From contig NC_092677.1 in assembly GCF_964355755.1 (NCBI RefSeq), positions 20,866,101 to 20,930,100 of the forward strand: 64,000 nucleotides of DNA. Reading direction: 5' to 3'. Below, one piece after another: positions 51,001 through 62,859 of this stretch (within the stretch, counting starts at the first letter, position 1; every line of letters begins with the position of its first letter). This DNA is from Antedon mediterranea. Taxonomy: Eukaryota; Echinodermata; Crinoidea; Comatulida; Antedonidae. A model generated the notes under the pieces. It had not been told where the DNA came from, searched no databases, and worked only from the letters and a program-made list of their open reading frames with translations. A program made the position numbers and the translations under genes.

Positions 51001-51275
51001 CCATTTTGTGATTTTCGAAAAAACTTGTTAACATAAAAACACCAAAGTGCTCATAATACCTTCAAATCGCATTTGGAGACGTTTTAGACCCTTTTGTGCA
51101 TTTCGATGAAACTTGGTTACACAAAAACATCAAAGTGCTTAAAATCACATTAGAAACCGTTTTAGACCATTTTGAGCATTTCGTTAAAATTTGTCACAGA
51201 AAAACATCAAAGAGCAAAAAATATCTTAATATCGTATTTAAAAACGTTTTAGACCATTTTGAGCATTTCGACAAA
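48060..51275. repeat. 1608-bp tandem duplication
   Basis: Copies run about 48060-49667 and 49668-51275. Period markers are CTTTTTCACAC at 48061 and 49669, and equivalent segments at 48445/50053 and 49488/51096. Both copies share the rare words CCATTTTCTGCATTTCG and GTGCTCATAATACC, so they are recent relative to each other. They end differently near 49692 and 51300. Confidence 0.86.
48195..48277 (+). repeat. Exemplar of the 83-bp monomer (A with 5-bp deletion)
   Basis: The usual AAAAAACTTGTTAACAT is reduced to AAAAAACAACAT, a loss of five bases (TTGTT) that removes the GTTAAC palindrome and HpaI site. The same deletion is seen near 2949, 6320, 10735, 21358, 26736, 28003, 49843 and 55692, always in the same neighbourhood of monomers. 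Confidence 0.85.
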
Positions 51276-52262
51276 ACTTTTTCACACAAAACATCAAAGT
51301 GTACAAAATAGCTTCAAATCGCATTTGGAGACGTTTTAACCCATTTTGAGCATTTCGATAAAATTTTACACACAAAAACATCAAAGTGCACAAAATAGCT
51401 TAATATGGTATTTAAAAACGTTTTAGACCATTTTGAGCATTTCAACAAAACTTTTTCTCACAAAACATCAAAGTGTACAGAATAGCTTCAAATCGCATTT
51501 GGAGACGTTTTAGACTTTTTTGTGCATTTCGATGAAACTTGGTTACACAAAAACATCAAAGTGCTTAAAATCACATTTTGAGCATTTCGTTAAAACTTTT
51601 CACACAAAAACATCAAAGTTCACAAAATAGCTTAATATCGTATTTAAAAACGTTTTAGACCATTTTGAGCATTTCGAAAAAACTTTTCCACACAAAACAT
51701 CAAAGTTTACAAAATAGCTTCAAATCGCATTTGGAGACGTTTTAGACCATTTTGTGATTTTCGAAAAAACTTGATAACATAAAAACACCAAAGTGCTCAG
51801 AATACCTTCAAATCGTGTTTTGAGACGTTTTAGACCATTTTGTAATTTTCGAAAAAACTTGTTAACATAAAAACACCAAAGTGCTCAGAATACCTTCACA
51901 TCGCATTTTGAGACGTTTTAGACCATTTTGTGATTTTCGAAAAAACTTGTTAACATAAAAACACCAAAGTGCTTAGAAAAGCTTGAAATCGCATTTGGAG
52001 ACGTTTTAGACCATTTTGTTCATTTCGATGAAACAAAAACACAAAAACATCAAATTGCACAAAATGGCTTAATATGATATGGGAAAACGTTTTAGACCAT
52101 TTTGAACATTTCGTTAAAAGTTTTCACACAAAAACATCAAAGTCCACAAAATAGCTTAATATCGTATTTAAAAACGTTTTAGACCATTTTGAGAATTTCG
52201 AAAAAACTTTTTCACACAAAACATCAAAGTTTACAAAATAGCTTCAAATCGCATTTGGAGAC

Positions 52263-55200
52263 GTTATAGACCATTTTGTGATTTTCGAAAAAACTTGTTA
52301 ACATAAAAACACCAAAGTGCTCAGAATACCTTCAAATCGCATTTTGAGACGTTTTAGACCATTTTGTGATTTTCGAAACAACTTGTTAACATAAAAACAC
52401 CAAAGTGCTCAGAATCGTGTTTTGAGACGTTTTAGACCATTTTGTGATTTTCGAAAAAACTTGTTAACATAAAAACACCAAAGTGCTCAGAATACCTTCA
52501 AATCGCATTTTGAGACGTTTTAGACCATTTTGTGATTTTCGAAAAAACTTGTTAACATAAAAACACCAAAGTGCTCAGAATACCTTCAAATCGTGTTTTG
52601 AGACGTTTTAGACCATTTTGTGATTTTCGAAAAAACTTGTTAACATAAAAACACCAAAGTGCTCAGAATACCTTCAAATCGCATTTTGAGACGTTTTAGA
52701 CCATTTTGTGATTTTCGAAAAAACTTGTTAACATAAAAACACCAAAGTGCTCAGAATACCTTCAAATCGTGTTTTGAGACGTTTTAGACCATTTTGTGAT
52801 TTTCGAAAAAACTTGTTAACATAAAAACACCAAAGTGCTTAGAAAAGCTTCAAATCGCATTTGGAGACGTTTTAGACCATTTTGTTCATTTCGATGAAAC
52901 TTGGTTACACAAAAACATCAAAGAGCACAAAAGATCTTAATATCGTATTTAAAAACGTTTTAGACCATTTTGAGCATTTCGAAAAAACTTTTTCACACAA
53001 AACATCAAAGTGTACAAAATAGCTTCAAATCGCATTTTGAGACGTTTTAGACAATTTTGTGATTTTCGAAAAAACTTGTTTACATAAAAACACCAAAGTG
53101 CTTAGAAAAGCTTCAAATCGCATTTGGAGACGTTTTAAACCATTTTGTTCATTTCGATGAAACTTGGTTACACAAAAACATCAAAGAGCACAAAAGTATT
53201 TAAAAACGTTTTAGACCATTTTGAGCATTCCGTCAAAACTTTTTCACACAAAACATCAAAGTGTACAGAATAGCTTTAAATCGCATTTGGAGACGTTTTA
53301 GACCATTTTGTAGTTTTCGAAAAAACTTGTTAACATAAAAACACAAAAGAGCTTCAAATCGCATTTGGAGACGTTTTAGACCCTTTTGTGCATTTCGATG
53401 AAACTTGGTTACACAAAAACATCAAAGTGCTTAAAATCACATTAGAAACCGTTTTAGACCATTTTGAGCATTTCGTTAAAACTTTTCACACAAAAACATC
53501 AAAGTCCACAAAATAGCTTAATATGGTATTTAAAAACGTTTTAGAACATTTTGAGCATTTCAACAAAACTTTTTCTCACAAAACATCAAAGTGTACAGAA
53601 TAGCTTCAAATCGCATTTGGAGACGTTTTAGACCATTTTGTGCATTTCGATGAAACTTGGTTACACAAAAACATCAAAGTGCTTAAAATCACATTTTGAG
53701 CATTTCGTTAAAACTTTACACACAAAAACATCAAAGAGTAAAAAATAGCTTAATATCGTATTTAAAAACGTTTTAGACCATTTTGAGCATTTCGACAAAA
53801 TTTTTTCACACAAAACATCAAAGTGTACAGAATAGCTTTAAATCGCATTTGGAGACGTTTTAGACCATTTTGTTAATTTCGATGAAACAAAAACACAAAA
53901 ACATCAAATTGCACAAAATGGCTTAATATGATATGGGAAAACGTTTTAGACCATTTTGAACATTTCGTTAAAAGTTTTCACACAAAAACATCAAAGTCCA
54001 CAAAATAGCTTAATATCGTATTTAAAAACGTTTTAGACCATTTTGAGCATTTCGAAAAAACTTTTTCACACAAAACATCAAAGTTTACAAAATAGCTTCA
54101 AATCGCATTTGGAGACGTTTTAGACCATTTTGTGATTTTCGAAAAAACTTGTTAACATAAAAACACCAAAGTGCTCAGAATACCTTCAAATCGCATTTGG
54201 AGACGTTTTAGACCATTTTGTGATTTTCGAAAAAACTTGTTAACATAAAAACACCAAAGTGCTCAGAATACCTTCAAATCGTGTTTTGAGACGTTTTAGA
54301 CCATTTTGTGATTTTCGAAAAAACTTGTTAACATAAAAACACCAAAGTGCTCAGAATACCTTCAAATCGCATTTGGAGACGTTTTAGACCATTTTGTGAT
54401 TTTCGTCAAAACTTGTTAACATAAAAACACCAAAGTGCTTAGAAAAGTTTCAAATCGCATTTGGAGACGTTTTAGACCATTTTGTTCATTTCGATGAAAC
54501 TTGGTTACACAAAAACATCAAATTGCACAAAATGGCTTAATATGGTATGGGAAAACGTTTTAGACCATTTTGAACATTTCGAGAAAACTTTTTCACACAA
54601 AACTTCAAAGTGTACAGAATAGCTTCAAATCGCATTAGAAACCGTTTTAGACCATTTTGAGCATTTCGAAAAAACTTTTTCACACAAAACATCAAAGTTT
54701 ACAAAATAGCTTCAAATCACATTTGGAGACGTTTTAGACCATTTTGTGATTTTCAAAAAAACTTGTTAACATAAAAACACCCAAGTGCTCAGAATACCTT
54801 CAAATCGCATTTTGAGACGTTTTAGACCATTTTGTGATTTTCGGAAAAACTTGTTAACATAAAAACACCAAAGTGCTTAGAAAAGCTTCAAATCGCATTT
54901 GGAGACGTTTTAGACCATTTTGTAATTTTCGAAAAAACTTGTTAACATAAAAACACCAAAGTGCTCAGAATACCTTCACATCGCATTTTGAGACGTTTTA
55001 GAGCATTTTGTGATTTTCGAAAAAACTTGTTAACATAAAAACACCAAAGTGCTTAGAAAAGCTTGAAATCGCATTTGGAGACGTTTTAGACCATTTTGTG
55101 CATTTCGATGAAACTTGGTTACACAAAAACATCAAAGTGCTTAAAATCACATTTTGAGCATTTCGTTAAAACTTTTCACACAAAAACATCAAAGAGTAAA

Positions 55201-57250
55201 AAATAGCTTAATATCGTATTTAAAAACGTTTTAGACCATTTTGAGCATTTCGACAAAATTTTTTCACACAAAACATCAAAGTGTACAGAATAGCTTTAAA
55301 TCGCATTTGGAGACGTTTTAGACCATTTTGTTCATTTCGATGAAACAAAAACACAAAAACATCAAATTGCACAAAATGGCTTAATATGATATGGGAAAAC
55401 GTTTTAGACCATTTTGAACATATCGTTAAAAGTTTTCACACAAAAACATCAAAGTCCACAAAATAGCTTAATATCGTATTTAAAAACGTTTTAGACCATT
55501 TTGAGCATTTCGAAAAATTTTTTCACACAAAACATCAAAGTTTACAAAATAGCTTCAAATCGCATTTGAAGACGTTTTAGACCATTTTGTGATTTTCGAA
55601 AAAACTTGTTAACATAAAAACACCAAAGTACTCAGAATACCTTCAAATCGCATTTTGAGACGTTTTAGACCATTTTGTGATTTTCGAAAAAACAACATAA
55701 AAACACCAAAGTGCTCAGAATACCTTCAAATCGCATTTGGAGACGTTTTAGACCATTTTGTGATTTTCGAAAAAACTTGTTAACATAAAAACACCAAAGT
55801 GCTCAGAATACCTTCAAATCGTATTTTGAGACGTTTTAGACAATTTTGTGATTTTCGAAAAAACTTGTTAACATAAAAACACCAAAGTGCTTAGAAAAGC
55901 TTCAAATCGCATTTGGAGACGTTTTAGACCATTTTGTGCATTTCGATGAAACTTGGTTACACAAAAACATCAAAGTGTACAGAATAGCTTCAAATCGCAT
56001 TAGAAACCGTTTTAGACCATTTTAAGCATTTCGAAAAAACTTTTTCACACAAAACATCAAAGTGTACAAAATAGCTTCAAATCGCATTTGGAGACGTTTT
56101 AGACAATTTTGTGATTTTCGAAAAAACTTGTTTACATAAAAACACCAAAGTGCTTAGAAAAGCTTCAAATCGCATTTGGAGACGTTTTAAACCATTTTGT
56201 TCATTTCGATGAAACTTGGTTACACAAAAACATCAAAGAGCACAAAAGTATTTAAAAACGTTTTAGACCATTTTGAGCATTCCGACAAAACTTTTTCACA
56301 CAAAACATCAAAGTGTACAGAATAGCTTTAAATCGCATTTGGAGACGTTTTAGACCATTTTGTAGTTTTCGAAAAAACTTGTTAACATAAAAACACAAAA
56401 GAGCTTCAAATCGCATTTGGAGACGTTTTAGACCCTTTTGTGCATTTCGATGAAACTTGGTTACACAAAAACATCAAAGTGCTTAAAATCACATTAGAAA
56501 CCGTTTTAGACCATTTTGAGCATTTCGTTAAAACTTTTCACACAAAAACATCAAAGTCCACAAAATAGCTTAATATCGTATTTAAAAACGTTTTAGACCA
56601 TTTTGAGCATTTCGAAAAAACTTTTCCACACAAAACATCAAAGTTTACAAAATAGCTTCAAATCGCATTTGGAGACGTTTTAGACCATTTTGTGATTTTC
56701 GAAAAAACTTGTTAACATAAAAACACCAAAGTGCTCAGAATACCTTCAAATCGTATTTTGAGACGTTTTAGACAATTTTGTGATTTTCGAAAAAACTTGT
56801 TAACATAAAAACACCAAAGTGCTTAGAAAAGCTTCAAATCGCATTTGGAGACGTTTTAGACCATTTTGTGCATTTCGATGAAACTTGGTTACACAAAAAC
56901 ATCAAAGTGCTTAAAATCACATTTTGAGCATTTCGTTAAAACTTTTCACACAAAAACATCAAAGAGCAAAAAATAGCTTAATATCGTATTTAAAAACGTT
57001 TTAGACCATTTTGAGCATTTCGACAAAACTTTTTCACACAAAACATCAAAGTGTACAAAATAGCTTCAAATCGCATTTGGAGACGTTTTAGACAATTTTG
57101 TGATTTTCGAAAAAACTTGTTTACATAAAAACACCAAAGTGCTAAGAATAGCTTCCAATCGCATTTGGAGACGTTTTAGACCCTTTTGTGCATTTCGATG
57201 AAACTTGGTTACACAAAAATATCAAAGTGCTTAAAATCACATTAGAAACC
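52263..57250. repeat. Mosaic satellite segment before the 1.9-kb units
   Basis: Satellite only. It begins like copy 3, then around 54500 contains the GGTATGGGAAAACG / CGAGAAAACTTTTTC monomer pair otherwise seen near 1190, 1800, 19600 and 20215. It also has a cluster of private substitutions (for example CACCCAAGTGC near 54778 and TTTTAAGCATTTCG near 56020). This looks like an older or less homogenised part of the array. Confidence 0.75.
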
Positions 57251-59149
57251 GTTTTAGAACATTTTGAGCATTTCGTTAAAATTTTTCACAGAAAAACATC
57301 AAAGAGCAAAAAATAGCTTAATATCGTATTTAAAAACGTTTTAGACCATTTTGAGCATTTCGACAAAACTTTTTCACACAAAACAACAAAGTGTACAGAA
57401 TAGCTTAATATCGCATTTGGAGACGTTTTAACCCATTTTGAGCATTTCGATAAAATTTTACACACAAAAACATCAAAGTGCACAAAATAGCTTAATATGG
57501 TATTTAAAAACGTTTTAGACCATTTTGAGCATTTCAACAAAACTTTTTCTCACAAAACATCAAAGTGTACAGAATAGCTTCAAATCGCATTTGGAGACGT
57601 TTTAGACCATTTTGTGCATTTCGATGAAACTTGGTTACACAAAAACATCAAAGTGCTTAAAATCACATTTTGAGCATTTCGTTAAAACTTTTCACACAAA
57701 AACATCAAAGTCCACAAAATAGCTTAATATCGTATTTAAAAACGTTTTAGACCATTTTGAGCATTTCGAAAAAACTTTTCCACACAAAACATCAAAGTTT
57801 ACAAAATAGCTTCAAATCGCATTTGGAGACGTTTTAGACCATTTTGTGATTTTCGAAAAAATTTGTTAACATAAAAACACCAAAGTGCTCAGAATACCTT
57901 CAAATCGCATTTGGAGACGTTTTAGACCCTTTTGTGCATTTCGATGAAACTTGGTTACACAAAAACATCAAAGTGCTTAAAATCACATTAGAAACCGTTT
58001 TAGACCATTTTGAGCATTTCGTTAAAATTTTTCACAGAAAAACATCAAAGAGCAAAAAATAGCTTAATATCGTATTTAAAAACGTTTTAGACCATTTTGA
58101 GCATTTCGACAAAACTTTTTCACACAAAACATCAAAGTGTACAGAATAGCTTCAAATCGCATTTGGAGACGTTTTAACCCATTTTGAGCATTTCGATAAA
58201 ATTTTACACACAAAAACATCAAAGTGCACAAAATAGCTTAATATGGTCTTTAAAAACGTTTTAGACCATTTTGAGCATTTCAACAAAACTTTTTCTCGCA
58301 AAACATCAAAGTGTACAGAATAGCTTCAAATCGCATTTGGAGACGTTTTAGACCATTTTGTGCATTTCGATGAAACTTGGTTACACAAAAACATCAAAGT
58401 GCTTAAAATCACATTTTGAGCATTTCGTTAAAACTTTTCACACAAAAACATCAAAGTCCACAAAATAGCTTAATATCGTATTTAAAAACGTTTTAGACCA
58501 TTTTGAGCATTTCGAAAAATTTTTTCACACAAAACATCAAAGTTTACAAAATAGCTTCAAATCGCATTTGGAGACGTTTTAGACCATTTTGTGATTTTCG
58601 AAAAAACTTGTTAACATAAAAACACCAAAGTACTCAGAATACCTTCAAATCGCATTTTGAGACGTTTTAGACCATTTTGTGATTTTCGAAAAAACTTGTT
58701 AACATAAAAACACCAAAGTGCTCAGAATACCTTCAAATCGTGTTTTGAGACGTTTTAGACCATTTTGTAATTTTCGAAAAAACTTGTTAACATAAAAACA
58801 CCAAAGTGCTCAGAATACCTTCACATCGCATTTTGAGACGTTTTAGACCATTTTGTGATTTTCGAAAAAACTTGTTAACATAAAAACACCAAAGTGCTTA
58901 GAAAAGCTTGAAATCGCATTTGGAGACGTTTTAGACCATTTTGTGCATTTCGATGAAACTTGGTTACACAAAAACATCAAAGTGCTTAAAATCACATTTT
59001 GAGCATTTCGTTAAAACTTTTCACACAAAAACATCAAAGAGTAATAAATAGCTTAATATCGTATTTAAAAACGTTTTAGACCATTTTGAGCATTTCGACA
59101 AAATTTTTTCTCACAAAACATCAAAGTGCTTAAAATCACATTAGAAACC
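57251..59149. repeat. 1899-bp higher-order repeat, copy 1
   Basis: Phased on GTTTTAGAACATT at 57251 and 59150. Rare markers shared with the next copies are TTTCTCGCAAAAC (58292), AAAATTTGTTAACAT (near 57858) and AAAGTACTCAGAATACC (near 58627). It has TAGCTTAATATCGCATTTGG near 57405 where copy 2 has the common TAGCTTCAAATCGC. Confidence 0.88.
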
Positions 59150-61048
59150 GTTTTAGAACATTTTGAGCATTTCGTTAAAATTTTTCACAGAAAAACATCA
59201 AAGAGCAAAAAATAGCTTAATATCGTATTTAAAAACGTTTTAGACCATTTTGAGCATTTCGACAAAACTTTTTCACACAAAACAACAAAGTGTACAGAAT
59301 AGCTTCAAATCGCATTTGGAGACGTTTTAACCCATTTTGAGCATTTCGATAAAATTTTACACACAAAAACATCAAAGTGCACAAAATAGCTTAATATGGT
59401 ATTTAAAAACGTTTTAGACCATTTTGAGCATTTCAACAAAACTTTTTCTCACAAAACATCAAAGTGTACAGAATAGCTTCAAATCGCATTTGGAGACGTT
59501 TTAGACCATTTTGTGCATTTCGATGAAACTTGGTTACACAAAAACATCAAAGTGCTTAAAATCACATTTTGAGCATTTCGTTAAAACTTTTCACACAAAA
59601 ACATCAAAGTCCACAAAATAGCTTAATATCGTATTTAAAAACGTTTTAGACCATTTTGAGCATTTCGAAAAAACTTTTCCACACAAAACATCAAAGTTTA
59701 CAAAATAGCTTCAAATCGCATTTGGAGACGTTTTAGACCATTTTGTGATTTTCGAAAAAATTTGTTAACATAAAAACACCAAAGTGCTCAGAATACCTTC
59801 AAATCGCATTTGGAGACGTTTTAGACCCTTTTGTGCATTTCGATGAAACTTGGTTACACAAAAACATCAAAGTGCTTAAAATCACATTAGAAACCGTTTT
59901 AGACCATTTTGAGCATTTCGTTAAAATTTTTCACAGAAAAACATCAAAGAGCAAAAAATAGCTTAATATCGTATTTAAAAACGTTTTAGACCATTTTGAG
60001 CATTTCGACAAAACTTTTTCACACAAAACATCAAAGTGTACAGAATAGCTTCAAATCGCATTTGGAGACGTTTTAACCCATTTTGAGCATTTCGATAAAA
60101 TTTTACACACAAAAACATCAAAGTGCACAAAATAGCTTAATATGGTATTTAAAAACGTTTTAGACCATTTTGAGCATTTCAACAAAACTTTTTCTCGCAA
60201 AACATCAAAGTGTACAGAATAGCTTCAAATCGCATTTGGAGACGTTTTAGACCATTTTGTGCATTTCGATGAAACTTGGTTACACAAAAACATCAAAGTG
60301 TTTAAAATCACATTTTGAGCATTTCGTTAAAACTTTTCACACAAAAACATCAAAGTCCACAAAATAGCTTAATATCGTATTTAAAAACGTTTTAGACCAT
60401 TTTGAGCATTTCGAAAAATTTTTTCACACAAAACATCAAAGTTTACAAAATAGCTTCAAATCGCATTTGGAGACGTTTTAGACCATTTTGTGATTTTCGA
60501 AAAAACTTGTTAACATAAAAACACCAAAGTACTCAGAATACCTTCAAATCGCATTTTGAGACGTTTTAGACCATTTTGTGATTTTCGAAAAAACTTGTTA
60601 ACATAAAAACACCAAAGTGCTCAGAATACCTTCAAATCGTGTTTTGAGACGTTTTAGACCATTTTGTAATTTTCGAAAAAACTTGTTAACATAAAAACAC
60701 CAAAGTGCTCAGAATACCTTCACATCGCATTTTGAGACGTTTTAGACCATTTTGTGATTTTCGAAAAAACTTGTTAACATAAAAACACCAAAGTGCTTAG
60801 AAAAGCTTGAAATCGCATTTGGAGACGTTTTAGACCATTTTGTGCATTTCGATGAAACTTGGTTACACAAAAACATCAAAGTGCTTAAAATCACATTTTG
60901 AGCATTTCGTTAAAACTTTTCACACAAAAACATCAAAGAGTAATAAATAGCTTAATATCGTATTTAAAAACGTTTTAGACCATTTTGAGCATTTCGACAA
61001 AATTTTTTCTCACAAAACATCAAAGTGCTTAAAATCACATTAGAAACC
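59150..61048. repeat. 1899-bp higher-order repeat, copy 2
   Basis: GTTTTAGAACATT lies at 59150 and 61049; TTTCTCGC lies at 60191, 1899 from copy 1; the private word GAGTAATAAATAGC recurs at 1899 (GTAATAAATA at 59041 and 60940). I see very few differences from copy 1, among them GTGTTTAAAATC near 60300 for GTGCTTAAAATC. Confidence 0.9.
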
Positions 61049-62859
61049 GTTTTAGAACATTTTGAGCATTTCGTTAAAATTTTTCACAGAAAAACATCAA
61101 AGAGCAAAAAATAGCTTAATATCGTATTTAAAAACGTTTTAGACCATTTTGAGCATTTCGACAAAACTTTTTCACACAAAACAACAAAGTGTACAGAATA
61201 GCTTCAAATCGCATTTGGAGACGTTTTAACCCATTTTGAGCATTTCGATAAAATTTTACACACAAAAACATCAAAGTGCACAAAATAGCTTAATATGGTA
61301 TTTAAAAACGTTTTAGACCATTTTGAGCATTTCAACAAAACTTTTTCTCACAAAACATCAAAGTGTACAGAATAGCTTCAAATCGCATTTGGAGACGTTT
61401 TAGACCATTTTGTGCATTTCGATGAAACTTGGTTACACAAAAACATCAAAGTGCTTAAAATCACATTTTGAGCATTTCGTTAAAACTTTTCACACAAAAA
61501 CATCAAAGTCCACAAAATAGCTTAATATCGTATTTAAAAACGTTTTAGACCATTTTGAGCATTTCGAAAAAACTTTTCCACACAAAACATCAAAGTTTAC
61601 AAAATAGCTTCAAATCGCATTTGGAGACGTTTTAGACCATTTTGTGATTTTCGAAAAAATTTGTTAACATAAAAACACCAAAGTGCTCAGAATACCTTCA
61701 AATCGCATTTGGAGACGTTTTAGACCCTTTTGTGCATTTCGATGAAACTTGGTTACACAAAAACATCAAAGTGCTTAAAATCACATTAGAAACCGTTTTA
61801 GACCATTTTGAGCATTTCGTTAAAATTTTTCACAGAAAAACATCAAAGAGCAAAAAATAGCTTAATATCGTATTTAAAAACGTTTTAGACCATTTTGAGC
61901 ATTTCGACAAAACTTTTTCACACAAAACATCAAAGTGTACAGAATAGCTTCAAATCGCATTTGGAGACGTTTTAACCCATTTTGAGCATTTCGATAAAAT
62001 TTTACACACAAAAACATCAAAGTGCACAAAATAGCTTAATATGGTATTTAAAAACGTTTTAGACCATTTTGAGCATTTCAACAAAACTTTTTCTCGCAAA
62101 ACATCAAAGTGTACAGAATAGCTTCAAATCGCATTTGGAGACGTTTTAGACCATTTTGTGCATTTCGATGAAACTTGGTTACACAAAAACATCAAAGTGT
62201 TTAAAATCACATTTTGAGCATTTCGTTAAAACTTTTCACACAAAAACATCAAAGTCCACAAAATAGCTTAATATCGTATTTAAAAACGTTTTAGACCATT
62301 TTGAGCATTTCGAAAAATTTTTTCACACAAAACATCAAAGTTTACAAAATAGCTTCAAATCGCATTTGGAGACGTTTTAGACCATTTTGTGATTTTCGAA
62401 AAAACTTGTTAACATAAAAACACCAAAGTACTCAGAATACCTTCAAATCGCATTTTGAGACGTTTTAGACCATTTTGTGCATTTCGATGAAACTTGGTTA
62501 CACAAAAACATCAAAGTGCTTAAAATCACATTTTGAGCATTTCGTTAAAACTTTTCACACAAAAACATCAAAGAGCAAAAAATAGCTTAATATCGTATTT
62601 AAAAACGTTTTAGACCATTTTGAGCATTTCGACAAAACTTTTTCACACAAAACATCAAAGTGTACAAAATAGCTTCAAATCGCATTTGGAGACGTTTTAG
62701 ACAATTTTGTGATTTTCGAAAAAACTTGTTTACATAAAAACACCAAAGTGCTAAGAATAGCTTCCAATCGCATTTGGAGACGTTTTAGACCCTTTTGTGC
62801 ATTTCGATGAAACTTGGTTACACAAAAACATCAAAGTGCTTAAAATCACATTAGAAACC
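61049..62859. repeat. 1899-bp higher-order repeat, copy 3 (1811 bp)
   Basis: TTTCTCGC at 62090 keeps the 1899 spacing, but the next GTTTTAGAACATT comes after 1811 bp, 88 less. From about 62470 the unit switches to the order seen at about 56860-57250 (shift 5609). It therefore lacks the GAGTAATAAATAGC segment. Like copy 2 it has GTGTTTAAAATC (near 62195). Confidence 0.87.

Larger units (their letters stand above)
44269..52262. repeat. 5350-bp higher-order repeat, copy 3, with internal duplications
   Basis: The distance between GTTATAGACC at 44269 and 52263 is 7994 = 5350 + 1268 + 1608 - 232. Markers CTTAACATCG (46015), ACATCGAAG (45425) and CAAACAAAA (46410) are at copy-2 positions plus 6752, that is 5350 + 1402. 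The 232-bp loss is a B-C'-D trio absent near 52005. The empty site for the transposon is at 48011. Confidence 0.85.
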
